Assembly: GCF_020618475.1 (NCBI RefSeq)
Contig: NZ_CP085340.1
Location: forward strand, 124,001 to 188,000
Origin: Haladaptatus halobius
GTDB taxonomy: Archaea > Halobacteriota > Halobacteria > Halobacteriales > Haladaptataceae
DNA: 64,000 nt
Direction of reading: 5' to 3'
In this document: piece by piece, positions 33,480 to 42,176 of the stretch
Layout of the letters: every line of letters begins with the position of its first letter
Position numbering within the stretch: position 1 is the first letter of the stretch
The notes under the pieces: generated by a model
Seen by the model: the letters and a program-made list of their open reading frames with translations, nothing else
What the model was told of the DNA's origin: nothing
Databases searched by the model: none
Made by a program: the position numbers and the translations under genes

Positions 33480-33821
33480 TCAGTCTAAACCGAGGCTCAC
33501 TTTGATGGCTGCATCGATTTCAGTCATTTTCTCATCACTGACATGCCCAAAGGTTCGCTCAATACGCTTTTCAATATCGACCGTCCGTATTTGATCAAGT
33601 TGGACAGCAGAATCCTTGTCGACATCTTCATCGCTTGCACGGAGAATGACCACAAACGGATATTGTGAGAGTGTCGTCGTCATCGGGGCGACGATTGTTG
33701 TGGGCGAATACTGGTTGCCAGTATCGTTTTGGATAACGACTGCTGGTCGGGTCTTTTTGATTTCGGATCCTTTTGTCGGATCGAGATTTACGAGAACAAT
33801 ATCACCGCGAGAGACGCTCAT
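33480..33821 (-). CDS. mazF: MazF/PemK-type endoribonuclease toxin
   Basis: 113 residues from ATG 33821, whose ATGA overlaps the antitoxin stop. The CcdB/PemK fold is evident: VSRGDIVLVNLDPTKGSEIKKTRPAVVIQND, SPTTIVAPMTTTL, YPFVVIL, DSAVQLDQIRTVDIEKRI. The Arg in KKTRPAVV and the Thr/Pro loop form the RNA-cleaving site in MazF. It cuts mRNA when free of its antitoxin. Confidence 0.9.
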   Translation of the reverse strand: MSVSRGDIVLVNLDPTKGSEIKKTRPAVVIQNDTGNQYSPTTIVAPMTTTLSQYPFVVILRASDEDVDKDSAVQLDQIRTVDIEKRIERTFGHVSDEKMTEIDAAIKVSLGLD

Positions 33822-34069
33822 AAGTAGTCGTTTGCCTCTCTCGATGCCCCTTCCCATTCCTCATTTATTTCCCGTGCCTGTTCGGCATTGTCCTTGTAGG
33901 CCTGCGCAAGCTCATCATGATCAATGCCATTCGGCTTCCGAATTACGATTTTGCCATCTTCACGCTCGACAATGACCTCGTCTCCACCGTGGATATCTTC
34001 TTGCTCTCGAATCCACTTTGGAATCGTGACCTGGCCTCGATCACCGACACGCCGTATGTTCTGTGACAT
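33818..34069 (-). CDS. mazE: AbrB/SpoVT-type antitoxin
   Basis: 83 residues. The swapped-hairpin AbrB domain occupies residues 5-48 (RVGDRGQVTIPKWIREQEDIHGGDEVIVEREDGKIVIRKP); an acidic helical tail (ELAQAYKDNAEQAREINEEWEGA) should wrap MazF. First gene of the pair, overlapping mazF by 4 bases; it is expected to autoregulate. It lies between SWIM copies H and I. Confidence 0.9.
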   Translation of the reverse strand: MSQNIRRVGDRGQVTIPKWIREQEDIHGGDEVIVEREDGKIVIRKPNGIDHDELAQAYKDNAEQAREINEEWEGASREANDYL

Positions 34070-34123
34070 TACATGAATTCATATGTTATTCATATCTATA
34101 AAGGCACCGGGTGAGTTGTATAG

Positions 34124-34229
34124 AGACGACGAAGACGATGCGGAGCCAGAGGAGTGCGACTGTGACGGTCTCGATGGCTTCCCGTGCTGGCCATGCGTGA
34201 AGTCCGGACGGAAGGAACTGCCGAACTAA
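34124..34229 (+). pseudogene. SWIM zinc-finger remnant, tail only (copy I)
   Basis: Starts inside the acidic linker (DDEDDAEPEE) and runs through CDCDGLDGFPCWPC to GRKELPN. The SWIM domain itself is missing. It lies 55 bases upstream of the mazE start on the opposite strand. An SprT remnant follows after 21 bases. Confidence 0.75.
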
Positions 34230-34250
34230 CTCGCTTCAGTCTTTTTATCC

Positions 34251-34424
34251 ATGTCTCGCCAATTGACGTTCTCGGAGATCACCGACCAGCGAACGCTGAC
34301 GGAAAGCGCGGATGCTACAACCGATGATACACCTGAGACACCGACAGCCCTGCTCGACCCAGCACAACAGCATGCAGTGAACGTCGTCACCGAGCATTTC
34401 CCTGAAATCTATACCCATCCATAA
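34251..34424 (+). pseudogene. SprT-like protein, N-terminal 57 codons (copy I)
   Basis: MSRQLTFSEITDQRTLTESA, DATTDDTPETPTALLDPAQQ, HAVNVVTEHFPEIYTHP. It matches the first 50 residues of copies F and G and stops at EHFPEI, well before the active site. Start codon and upstream leader are intact, so a short peptide may be made. Confidence 0.75.
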
Positions 34425-34452
34425 ATTAAAAGTGAACTATCAAAAGCAGCGT

Positions 34453-36264
34453 TCATCTTCTACTGAATAGTCGTTCGATGATAGTTCGATTACTTGGTCG
34501 CTCCGCCAACAATACGGAACAATCGACTTCATTGAGAACGTCATAATGTAATGTATTTCTCACAAGCCGTGAAAGTAGTCCCTCCTCCGTTGCTCCGACG
34601 ATCACTAGCGTATGGTCTTTCGATTTGCGCTTGATCGCCTCGCCGACATCCCCAGAATCGTCTATGACGAGCGAAGCAGTGTCTAAGTCGTTTTCTGTTG
34701 CCCAGTTAGAGAGAAACTGTTCACCTGAGACACGTTCGTTGGGCCCATCTACAACATGTAACAGGGTCACTGTTGATCCGAGAGTAGACACGAGGTCCCG
34801 TGCTACTTCTGCACTTAATTCCGAATCAGGACCACCCGCAGTAGGTAACAAAATCCTTGAAGCGTCCAGCTCCTGGCCCTTTAATACGAGAAAATCACAG
34901 GGGAGTCGTTTAGTTAATTCGTCGATCGGCTTCTCTGCGCGTGCCTCTCCCCATAGTCGGTCCGTATCCCATCCCATCACGACAAGATTTACGTGCTCTT
35001 GTTCAGCAGTATCGAATACCTCCTGAAATGAGCGGTGAGAAACGATTGTAGACGTCTCACAAGCAATATTATACGAGTCAGCAGTCTCACGAACATCTTC
35101 CATCAGCGTATCAGATTCAGCAATAATGCGATCTTGTTGGCCAAGATCGTAATTCATCGAAGCACGAAGGGGTGTTTGCACAATATGAACAGCATGGATT
35201 ACCGCTGACGCCCGTTGACTGGCAAGAACACATGCTAAACTTACCACTTCTAATTCAGTACGAGGATTCTCAATTGGAACTAAGATCCGGTAAGCATCGT
35301 TATCAGATGAACCTATTTCACTAGTATCAATCATTGAAACGTATGAGCGTCCGACGAGATCACCAAGAAACCACTCCCGAATTGAAAGCTGACGGTCGGC
35401 GCCTTCGAATCGAGCTGTTTCGAGTCGGCGTTCGCTCGTTTGGAAGTAGTTGACCACAGTTACCAATACAACACCACCTACCGTATTACCGAGTAGAACA
35501 GGGATAACAAACTGTGTGAGCCCAACAGAGATCCCAATATCTCCTGCCAGCACCAGGTAGGTCATTTCAGTGAAAGAAACGACGACGTGAAAAAGGCCGC
35601 CTAATGGGATTGCAAGGAACGCTAAATATACGATCACTAGCCGAGAAATTGTATCACGAGAGGCGAATACTACCCAAACAACTCCAGCGACTATCAATCC
35701 AGCAAAAACCGCTTTAAAAAATAACGATGATGGTGGCGTCTCGATCCCGTTTTCGGCGTGGTGGAGAGCCGCGGCGGCTGCCTCGGGAGAAAAGACACCA
35801 CCCCATGTGAGTGCGATTGCTCCGATGGCACCTCCGGTAAAATTGCCAAACAGGACGATAAGCCAATGACGTAATAGCGCTGGAATGCTAGCTAACCGTT
35901 CTATCGTCAAAGCGACTGGTGGCAGTGTATTCTCGGTATATAGCTGATAACCACCGAGTATGATGTAAACGAATCCAAGTGGATACAGTAGTGCACTAAA
36001 GAGTGGATTACCGCCCATCGTGGCAGTCATCGACGAATAGAGAAGAAACGTGATTGTAATCGCAAATCCTCCTGCGAGAGCACTGAAGAATAATTCGCGA
36101 GAGCTTGACGTTATTTCCTCATCAGCAGCGGCAATAATACGCTGAAAGATTTCATCTGAAGAAAAGCGATCTCGAACGACGGCTCCAACTGCGGGAGCAC
36201 CGCTTCGAGAGCTCTCAACAGCATCACGAACAGTCTCTCGGTCCGAATCCGAGTCTGACATCAT
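34453..36264 (-). CDS. Formate/nitrite transporter fused to two UspA domains
   Basis: 603 residues. Residues about 45-275 are the FNT channel: six helices, with FGNFTGGAIGAIAL and LLGNTVGGVVLVTVVNYF near the two half-helices of the pore. Residues about 310-455 and 460-590 are universal stress protein domains (RILVPIENPRTELEVVSLACVLA..., RILLPTAGGPDSELSAEVARDLV, ending VIVGATEEGLLSRLVRNTLHYDVLNEVDCSVLLA). The fusion suggests nucleotide-dependent control of anion transport. It lies between SWIM/SprT copies I and J. Confidence 0.88.
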   Translation of the reverse strand: MMSDSDSDRETVRDAVESSRSGAPAVGAVVRDRFSSDEIFQRIIAAADEEITSSSRELFFSALAGGFAITITFLLYSSMTATMGGNPLFSALLYPLGFVYIILGGYQLYTENTLPPVALTIERLASIPALLRHWLIVLFGNFTGGAIGAIALTWGGVFSPEAAAAALHHAENGIETPPSSLFFKAVFAGLIVAGVVWVVFASRDTISRLVIVYLAFLAIPLGGLFHVVVSFTEMTYLVLAGDIGISVGLTQFVIPVLLGNTVGGVVLVTVVNYFQTSERRLETARFEGADRQLSIREWFLGDLVGRSYVSMIDTSEIGSSDNDAYRILVPIENPRTELEVVSLACVLASQRASAVIHAVHIVQTPLRASMNYDLGQQDRIIAESDTLMEDVRETADSYNIACETSTIVSHRSFQEVFDTAEQEHVNLVVMGWDTDRLWGEARAEKPIDELTKRLPCDFLVLKGQELDASRILLPTAGGPDSELSAEVARDLVSTLGSTVTLLHVVDGPNERVSGEQFLSNWATENDLDTASLVIDDSGDVGEAIKRKSKDHTLVIVGATEEGLLSRLVRNTLHYDVLNEVDCSVLLAERPSNRTIIERLFSRR

Positions 36265-36327
36265 AGTCTATAATGTCCGACAAGCTATACGATTTGTGTT
36301 CTATTATTGATTATCTGTTTTCCCCTC

Positions 36328-36513
36328 ACACACCGGAACGCCCACTACAAACACATGGTTGCCGTCGAAAACGCACCCGACGACGGAACGCTCGATGCCT
36401 TCCCGCCGAAGGACGACAACGATACCGAACCCGAAGACTGCGACTGTGACGGCCTCGGTGGTTTCCCGTGCTGGCCGTGTGTGCAAACGGGACGGAAGGA
36501 ACTGCCGAACTAA
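36328..36513 (+). pseudogene. SWIM zinc-finger remnant (copy J)
   Basis: Begins at HRNAHYKHMVAVENAPDDG. The third SWIM ligand Cys is replaced (AHYKH instead of AFCKH) and the CxC is missing, so the SWIM site is dead; the acidic linker and CDCDGLGGFPCWPC are intact. The open frame extends back to 36307. An SprT start follows 24 bases later. Confidence 0.75.
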
Positions 36514-36537
36514 CCACCGCTTCAGCTCTTTTTATCC

Positions 36538-36603
36538 ATGGCACGCCAACTAACGTTCTCGGCTATCACCGACCAGCGAACGCTCACGGAAAGCAAAGAT
36601 TAG
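36538..36603 (+). pseudogene. SprT-like protein, first 21 codons (copy J)
   Basis: MARQLTFSAITDQRTLTESKD then TAG. It matches the N-terminus of copies E and I exactly in spacing. Truncated by the junction with the DNA preceding the DUF234 ATPase gene. Confidence 0.7.
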
Positions 36604-36686
36604 GAATGAAACTATTAGAGTTTGAGCTATAATAGTCTCGCCACTAACTTCGAAGCACATACATACCTCGCATCTCTACCATACGT

Positions 36687-38102
36687 ATGGAACAGTTCGT
36701 CAATCGCATCAAGGAACTTGACCGACTCAAAGCGCTATACGATAGCGAACAAGCGGAACTCGCAATTATCTACGGGCGTCGGCAAATCGGAAAGAGTGAA
36801 CTCGTTCGCCAATCCGTTATCGATCGAAACGATGTCGTCTACTATCAGGCTGTCCAAGGAACTCCCACTACCCAACTTTCTCGCTTCGTTGAAGCGGCTG
36901 CGTCGACATTTTCCAGCATTACTTCGGTCAAAGAAGAGTGGGAACCACTTCTCACGCACCTCGTTGAGAGAGACGCGATCATCATTATCGATGAATTCCC
37001 ATATCTCATCGAATCAGACGAGAGTCTTCCATCTATTGTGCAACACCTGTGGGATACCGGCGTGGACGACAGTCAAGCAACGCTCGTCCTTACAGGGTCA
37101 GCAATCGGTATGATTCACACCTATCTGCTTGATGGCGGTGCGCCACTCTATGGACGTGTTTCCCAGACGCCGAATGGTCAAATGGAACTCACACAACTCC
37201 CCTTCCGGTCAGTCCAAGAGTTTGTCCCGGGATACGACCCAGAGGATCGTGTATTCGTGTATGGAGTCTTCGGTGGCACACCTCGCTATTTAGATCCGCT
37301 CGACGCATCACGATCGCTCGGAAAGAATATTACACGACTATTGTGTGACCCGGATGGGCCACTCCATAACGAGCCAGAAACGGTGCTCCAAATGGAACTC
37401 AACGAGGTAAATACGTATTTCTCGGTATTAGAATCGATGGCGAGCGGAAATCGAAGTCGAAACGAAATTGCACAAGGAGCCGGCATTGAGAGCACCAATA
37501 CGTCCTATTATTTCGACCGCTTGGAAACGCTTCAGATCATCGAAAAGCATCATCCAGCATTCGCTGACCCAACGCGAAGTAAGCGAACGCGGTACAAAAT
37601 CCGAGATCCCGTCTTTCGTTTTTACTTCCGATATCTGTATGGCCGTGGTGGTCAATATGAACTCTATGGCGAAAATGCATACGAGGATCTTATCGAACCA
37701 GAGTTGCCGGACTTTGTGAGTGAAATATTTGAAGAGCTGTGTCACGATGCACTCCCTGAATTGTATTCCGAATATACGTTTACACGGGTGCCAAGCCAGT
37801 GGTGGTACAAAGATCGTGAAATCGATGTCGTCACCCCGACTGACGAGTCGACACTTCTCGTCGGTGAAGCCAAGTTCACAAATGCTCTACTCGGATATGA
37901 TATCCTCAACAATCTCGAAGAAACGGTCGAGTATATCGACTGGATACCGAAGACGGGTGGCAATCCGTCGTATGAATACGCATTATTCAGCCGATCGGGA
38001 TTCAAATCATCCGTAGAAGAAGCTGCTGACGATCGTACTGACCTTCACCTTTTCGACCTCAATGATGTTGTAGGTGCACTTGAGACAAACGAAACACGCT
38101 GA
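36687..38102 (+). CDS. Archaeal AAA-type ATPase with DUF234 nuclease-like domain
   Basis: 471 residues. P-loop GRRQIGKSELV (30-40), Walker B AIIIIDEFPYL (about 97-107), sensor VLTGSAIGM. A winged helix follows (NRSRNEIAQGAGIESTNTSYYFDRLETLQIIEK). The C-terminal DUF234 domain has DREIDVV and LVGEAKFTN, the D...ExK of a PD-(D/E)xK nuclease. These proteins are common on archaeal mobile DNA; the biological role is unknown. The stop (TGA at 38100-38102) touches the first base of SWIM copy K. Confidence 0.9.
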   Translation: MEQFVNRIKELDRLKALYDSEQAELAIIYGRRQIGKSELVRQSVIDRNDVVYYQAVQGTPTTQLSRFVEAAASTFSSITSVKEEWEPLLTHLVERDAIIIIDEFPYLIESDESLPSIVQHLWDTGVDDSQATLVLTGSAIGMIHTYLLDGGAPLYGRVSQTPNGQMELTQLPFRSVQEFVPGYDPEDRVFVYGVFGGTPRYLDPLDASRSLGKNITRLLCDPDGPLHNEPETVLQMELNEVNTYFSVLESMASGNRSRNEIAQGAGIESTNTSYYFDRLETLQIIEKHHPAFADPTRSKRTRYKIRDPVFRFYFRYLYGRGGQYELYGENAYEDLIEPELPDFVSEIFEELCHDALPELYSEYTFTRVPSQWWYKDREIDVVTPTDESTLLVGEAKFTNALLGYDILNNLEETVEYIDWIPKTGGNPSYEYALFSRSGFKSSVEEAADDRTDLHLFDLNDVVGALETNETR

Positions 38103-38367
38103 ATATCACTACCTCATTTCCATCAACCACGTGACCGAGGAACTGATGGCCTGCACGTGCCCGCACCACGTCCACCAGAGCGCCTTCTGTAAGCACATGG
38201 CTGCCGTCGAAACCGCAACTGACGACGGGACGCTCACGGCGTTCCCATCGGAGGACGACGAGACGGACGAAGACGACGCTGAACCAGAAGAGTGCGATTG
38301 TGACGGCCTCGGTGGCTTCCCGTGCTGGCCATGCGTAAGGATGGGACGGAAGGAACTGCCGAACTAA
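38101..38367 (+). CDS. SWIM zinc-finger protein (copy K)
   Basis: From the junction the frame reads AEYHYLISINHVTEELMACTCPHHVHQSAFCKHMAAVETATDDGTL, an acidic linker with the DDETDEDDAEPEE insertion also found in copy B, then CDCDGLGGFPCWPC...GRKELPN. All ligands are intact. The frame also opens upstream inside the ATPase gene (start 38074), so any natural start is shared or absent; ATG 38143 is within the domain. Followed by a wHTH/PIN pair. Confidence 0.7.
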   Translation, partial: EYHYLISINHVTEELMACTCPHHVHQSAFCKHMAAVETATDDGTLTAFPSEDDETDEDDAEPEECDCDGLGGFPCWPCVRMGRKELPN

Positions 38368-38434
38368 CCACCGCTTCAACTACCACTTGCGTATTCCAAT
38401 ACGGTTAAGGCAATCGGAGCACTATCAACCGAAT

Positions 38435-38809
38435 ATGAGCGACCAATCACGCACAGACTCCGGCCACTATGCCGAAACAATCACGCTTGAGCGCGTGCTC
38501 CGTGTCTTCGATCAAATCGAGGGTCCGACGATCACTTCGCGCGACGTTGCCGACGTTCTCGACTGTTCAACGGAGGCTGCCCGCCAAAAACTCGGTCAGT
38601 TACATGAACAAGGACGTATCCATCGACGCAAATCAGGACGAACCGTCCTATGGTGGCGGGCAGATGACGCTCAAGCAGCAACCGAATTCGATCCCGATGA
38701 TCCACTATTTGCGGAGTCACCAACATTTGCGAGTGAGGAACCGACAGATGCCGCAAACGTCGACGAATATCTCTATGGTCCAATCGAAGCGAATTCTGAC
38801 GATGAATAA
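38435..38809 (+). CDS. Winged-helix antitoxin of a PIN-toxin pair
   Basis: 124 residues from ATG 38435. Residues 15-75 form a winged helix: TLERVLRVFDQIEGPTITSRDVADVLDCSTEAARQKLGQLHEQGRIHRRKSGRTVLWW. The acidic tail (DPDDPLFAESPTFASEEPTDAANVDEYLYG) likely neutralises the PIN toxin encoded next; the stop TAA overlaps the next ATG by one base (38809). It is unlike the RHH antitoxin at 2304. Confidence 0.82.
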   Translation: MSDQSRTDSGHYAETITLERVLRVFDQIEGPTITSRDVADVLDCSTEAARQKLGQLHEQGRIHRRKSGRTVLWWRADDAQAATEFDPDDPLFAESPTFASEEPTDAANVDEYLYGPIEANSDDE

Positions 38810-39273
38810 TGCCGACAAATACATCTACCGCTGACACTGCTCGTTCTCTCTTTGTTGATACCGGCGCACTCTTTGCCGTCTTCAATCCGAATGATGAGCG
38901 ACATGATGCTGCTCGCATCGTCATGCAGAAGATTCGAACTGGTGAAGCTCCGTACCGGCCACTCTATATTAGTAGCTTCGCAGTCGGCGAACTCGCAACC
39001 CTAATGCTTCGGAAACTAGGCCACGCCGCAGCTGTTGAGGGGATTCAACGCATTCGTGAGTCGCCAAATTTGACAATTCTCTATCCTGGTCCAGCAGCGT
39101 TCGCAAACACGTGTGCAGAATTTGGTCGGTATGATGATCAGCAAATTTCCTTTGTTGATCATATGACTGGTGTGCTGGCGGATGAGCGTGATGTTACCCA
39201 TGTATTTGCCTTCGACAGCGATTTTCGAACCCTCGGACTCACAGTCGTCCCTGAGGATGTCGGCGTTTTCTGA
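38809..39273 (+). CDS. vapC: VapC-type PIN-domain toxin
   Basis: 154 residues. Acidic residues of the PIN site: D17 (FVDTGALFAVF), E in SSFAVGELATLM, D in ISFVDHMTGVLADE, and terminal FDSDF. Endoribonuclease toxin, coupled to the preceding winged-helix antitoxin. The pair lies between SWIM copies K and L, 67 bases after one and 21 bases before the other. Confidence 0.88.
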   Translation: MPTNTSTADTARSLFVDTGALFAVFNPNDERHDAARIVMQKIRTGEAPYRPLYISSFAVGELATLMLRKLGHAAAVEGIQRIRESPNLTILYPGPAAFANTCAEFGRYDDQQISFVDHMTGVLADERDVTHVFAFDSDFRTLGLTVVPEDVGVF

Positions 39274-39294
39274 ACTACACTAGCTCTCAGATAA

Positions 39295-39540
39295 ATGAGT
39301 TTCTTAGATCACGAAACCGGCGAGCTGATGGCCTGCACCTGCCCGCATTACGTCCACCGCACCGCCTTCTGCAAACACATGGCCGCCGTCGAGAACGCAA
39401 TCGACGACGGGGCGCTTGAGGCATTCCAGTGCGAGGACAGCGAAGACGATGCCGAACCAGAAGACTGTGATTGTGACGGCCTCAATGGTTTCCCGTGCTG
39501 GCCGTGTGTGCAAACGGGACGGAAGGAACTGCCGAACTAA
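39295..39540 (+). CDS. SWIM zinc-finger protein (copy L)
   Basis: 81 residues: MSFLDHETGELMACTCPHYVHRTAFCKHMAAVENAIDDGALEAF, acidic linker, CDCDGLNGFPCWPC...GRKELPN. All ligands are intact. The N-terminus before ETGELM is shorter than in copies A and H. The leader to an SprT gene (CCACCGCTTCAGCTCTTTTT) follows but the SprT ATG is gone (TCTCATGTTG) and no SprT sequence remains. Confidence 0.72.
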   Translation: MSFLDHETGELMACTCPHYVHRTAFCKHMAAVENAIDDGALEAFQCEDSEDDAEPEDCDCDGLNGFPCWPCVQTGRKELPN

Positions 39541-39723
39541 CCACCGCTTCAGCTCTTTTTCTCTGTCTCATGTTGAACTGCGTGAGACCTCCCTGTTAGA
39601 CGAAGATATGAACAATAACAATACGCCGGGTAGCTCCGTGAGGTGAACCTCTCCGCTATGACAGCGTTAGATTCGAAAGAGCTATGCTGTAGGCTCGGAA
39701 GAACGTGAATAGCAGAAGAGAAT

Positions 39724-39975
39724 ATGGACGACAAGGAATTAGACGACGTAGCGGTTTTCTTTCGCATGGCACGCGAGTTCCCGGTGCGGACGAGCCTCTT
39801 TACATTCGGATTGCCGGTGTTTGCTCTCCTCCAACTACTCAACGGCTTCATTTACAACGGATCACTTGTCTTCATCGGCCTGTTCGCAGTACTAGTCACG
39901 GCGGTCTCAGTAAATCTGACTCAATACTATATCGCCGTTTATCGCCGACAACAGCTTACTCACTGGTGGCGATAA
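39724..39975 (+). CDS. Small two-helix membrane protein
   Basis: 83 residues. An acidic N-terminus (MDDKELDDVAVFF) precedes helices at about 26-48 (FTFGLPVFALLQLLNGFIYNG) and 50-72 (LVFIGLFAVLVTAVSVNLTQYYIAVY), with a basic end. Family unknown. Converges on the SPW gene. Confidence 0.6.
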   Translation: MDDKELDDVAVFFRMAREFPVRTSLFTFGLPVFALLQLLNGFIYNGSLVFIGLFAVLVTAVSVNLTQYYIAVYRRQQLTHWWR

Positions 39976-40016
39976 CAGACTGACAGACTGGCATTGAAAA
40001 AGGATTGGTCAACAAA

Positions 40017-40469
40017 TTAGGCTGCCGCTCTTTGGGCATCTCGACGCCAGTCGCGGATTTTGTAGGCGCTGTAGGCGCCGAGCACGAACGCAAGCAAACC
40101 GACGATGATGTCGTTCCAAAACCCAAGATTGTTGGCAGTTTCTGTGGCTCCGGCATCAACACCGAGGACAAATGGCGCGATGATGAGCCACAAGCCGAGT
40201 ATCGCCGCGACTGTCGCCGCCCCCATGCTTCCTAACTGCTCTTTCGACTGACGGGAATAGTTGTACGCGCCGATGGCGGCTAGAAACGCACCGACAAGGA
40301 CGTCATTCCAGACTTGTGTTGCTGCGAGTTCGAATAGGAACGCTTGTAAGATCAGCCAGAGGCCAAGAAGAGCGATGAGCGCCGATAGTCCTTTCCCCCG
40401 TTCGTCTGGGTTCGGGGCATGCCTATCTTGATTGTGCATCTGCTCTCTGTCAGTGTCATGATTACTCAT
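40017..40469 (-). CDS. SPW-repeat membrane protein
   Basis: 150 residues with four helices in two repeats. Each repeat has the SPW pattern: LSALIALLGLWLILQAFLF...TQVWNDVLVGAFLAAIGAYNYS and TVAAILGLWLIIAPFVLG...NLGFWNDIIVGLLAFVLGAYSAY. SPW proteins are integral membrane proteins of unknown function. The start lies before a 400-base gap (40470-40878) with no recognisable gene. Confidence 0.82.
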   Translation of the reverse strand: MSNHDTDREQMHNQDRHAPNPDERGKGLSALIALLGLWLILQAFLFELAATQVWNDVLVGAFLAAIGAYNYSRQSKEQLGSMGAATVAAILGLWLIIAPFVLGVDAGATETANNLGFWNDIIVGLLAFVLGAYSAYKIRDWRRDAQRAAA

Positions 40470-40878
40470 TGGTGTTCCCTATTTAGATAGGATCCGTATT
40501 TGCTTAAGTATAGCGGCTTATTTTGAACATATGGCAAAATAATCTCGGAGTTAATGAATAGATAATCACTATAGGACGTTAAAAAACCACATTCGGATCG
40601 CTTATCACATCGCAGTACACGGTACGAGAAAAACGAAGGGTTCCTCACCTGTGTACACTGGATGCGAAACCTGTGTTGAATTTATCAACGAACGTGTGGT
40701 GTAATCTGTCCTCTCGAATAAGTAATGAAAAACGATTGGACAGTGACACCGATGAGGGTCACACAACCAAAAATCAAGGTGAGGAAATTTCTATCAAAAT
40801 TAAAGGCATCTAATCAGAGTACTCGCTGAGTTTCTGCTTCTCTGCGAATTTCACTAGCACGAAAACAGTAAGGGCCCT

Positions 40879-41607
40879 TATTCGTCTCCTTCGCTCTGTT
40901 CGTCTTCGTTAGACATCTCCTCGTCAGTTTCCTCTTGTTGCTCCTGCGTGCTCTCTGCCGTCTCAGCGGCTTCATCCATTTTGTCGGCAGCTTATTCACC
41001 ACTTTTCTGAACCTGGTCAGCGGCCATCTCACCGCGTTTATCGACTTGCTCCGCGGCTTCTTTGGTTCCTGCTTCGACCTGATCTGCGGCCGTTTCACCA
41101 CGTTCCTGAATTCTTTGGGCCGCATGCTCAGTAATGGCTTCCGTTTGGTGGGCCATCTCACCAGAGCGTTTCGCAATCTTGTCAGCGATTGAATGAGCTT
41201 GGTTCGTCGTCTTGCTCACAACTTTATTCATTGATTTCGACTTTGATTTCAGTACATAGCCGAGGCCGACGACGGCTCCAACGAGTAGTAGTTTCGAGAA
41301 CTTACCCCGCCCCTGGCTCTGCTGTCCCGATTGGACACTGCTAGTCGTCTCTTTTGATTCCGTGTCGAGAATCTGTTTGACTATCATTTCAGTGACGTTT
41401 GACGTCACCTCATCGTTTCTAAGGAGGTAACGGATTGCTTGATCGATGTCGACAAGCAAGAATGTACGGAATTTTGTCGTTCTGCGCTGCTTCACGATCG
41501 TTTTCCTCCATCGCTACTTCTAACACCCGTACAATTGATTTCGGGATGGCGTCGATAACCGATTTTGCTGGTGATCCTTCTCGTACGTCTAATAGAACCC
41601 CACTCAT
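40879..41607 (-). pseudogene. Membrane-linked coiled-coil protein broken by frameshift and stop
   Basis: Minus strand: MSGVLLDVREGSPAKSVIDAIPKSIVRVLEVAMEENDREAAQNDKIPYI (41607 to about 41460), then a one-base shift, then LLVDIDQAIRYLLRNDEVTSNVTEMIVKQI, a helix LLLVGAVVGLGYVL, a long amphipathic coiled coil (QTEAITEHAAQRIQERGETAADQVEAG), TAA at about 40993, and in the same frame DKMDEAAETAESTQEQQEETDEEM to 40879. Without the shift and stop it would be one protein of about 240 residues. Function is unknown. Two independent lesions indicate a true pseudogene. Confidence 0.7.
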
Positions 41608-41747
41608 GTGTTCCCCACCACTGTTTATAATGGATAGTCGTGCAAATACGTTCGGGTAAGTTGGGCACAATCAAACGGACGAATGTTTTGGCTCTGCAGT
41701 TGTTTAATTATGAGAACTGTAAACCTCTATACTACTATTCTATTGTT

Positions 41748-41975
41748 TTAATTGATAACATAACTGAAGATCTAATGGCCTGTACGTGTCCGCATCACGT
41801 TCACCGCAACGCCTGCTACAAGCACATAGCTACAATCGAGAACACGACCGACGCCGGCACGCTTGACGCCTTCTCTTCCGAGGACGAAGACGCTGCCGAA
41901 CCTGAAAACTGCGACTGTGACGGCCTCAACGGGTTCCCGTGCTGGGGTGTCTGTATATGCTTCGTGAGACAGTGA
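41748..41975 (+). pseudogene. SWIM zinc-finger remnant (copy M)
   Basis: Reads LIDNITEDLMACTCPHHVHRNACYKHIATIENTTDAGTLDAF, acidic linker, CDCDGLNGFPCW and then unrelated sequence to the stop at 41973-41975. The third SWIM Cys has shifted by one residue (ACYKH instead of AFCKH), breaking CxH, and the PCWPC end is lost. It is the last SWIM copy towards the right; none was seen after 42 kb. Confidence 0.7.
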
Positions 41976-42176
41976 TGTAGGATACGCTCCAGAGTGAGCA
42001 TGCGATCTATCTAGAGGACTAGTGTGACGACGAAAACGTGATCCAGGTAACAACGCTACATAATCGTACTCTCTGTTCATCTTGGTCGAAACAACGTGTT
42101 TGGAGCTGAAAGCCTGAATTTAGATTTGTAGTCAACAGAAAGTATATGCCGTGTCATCTCAATCTTATTGTTAATC

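Noticed and set aside
36687-38102. Defence system built on the DUF234 ATPase
   Set aside because: The gene is alone, without methylase, effector or known defence partner; only a general mobile-DNA association can be stated.
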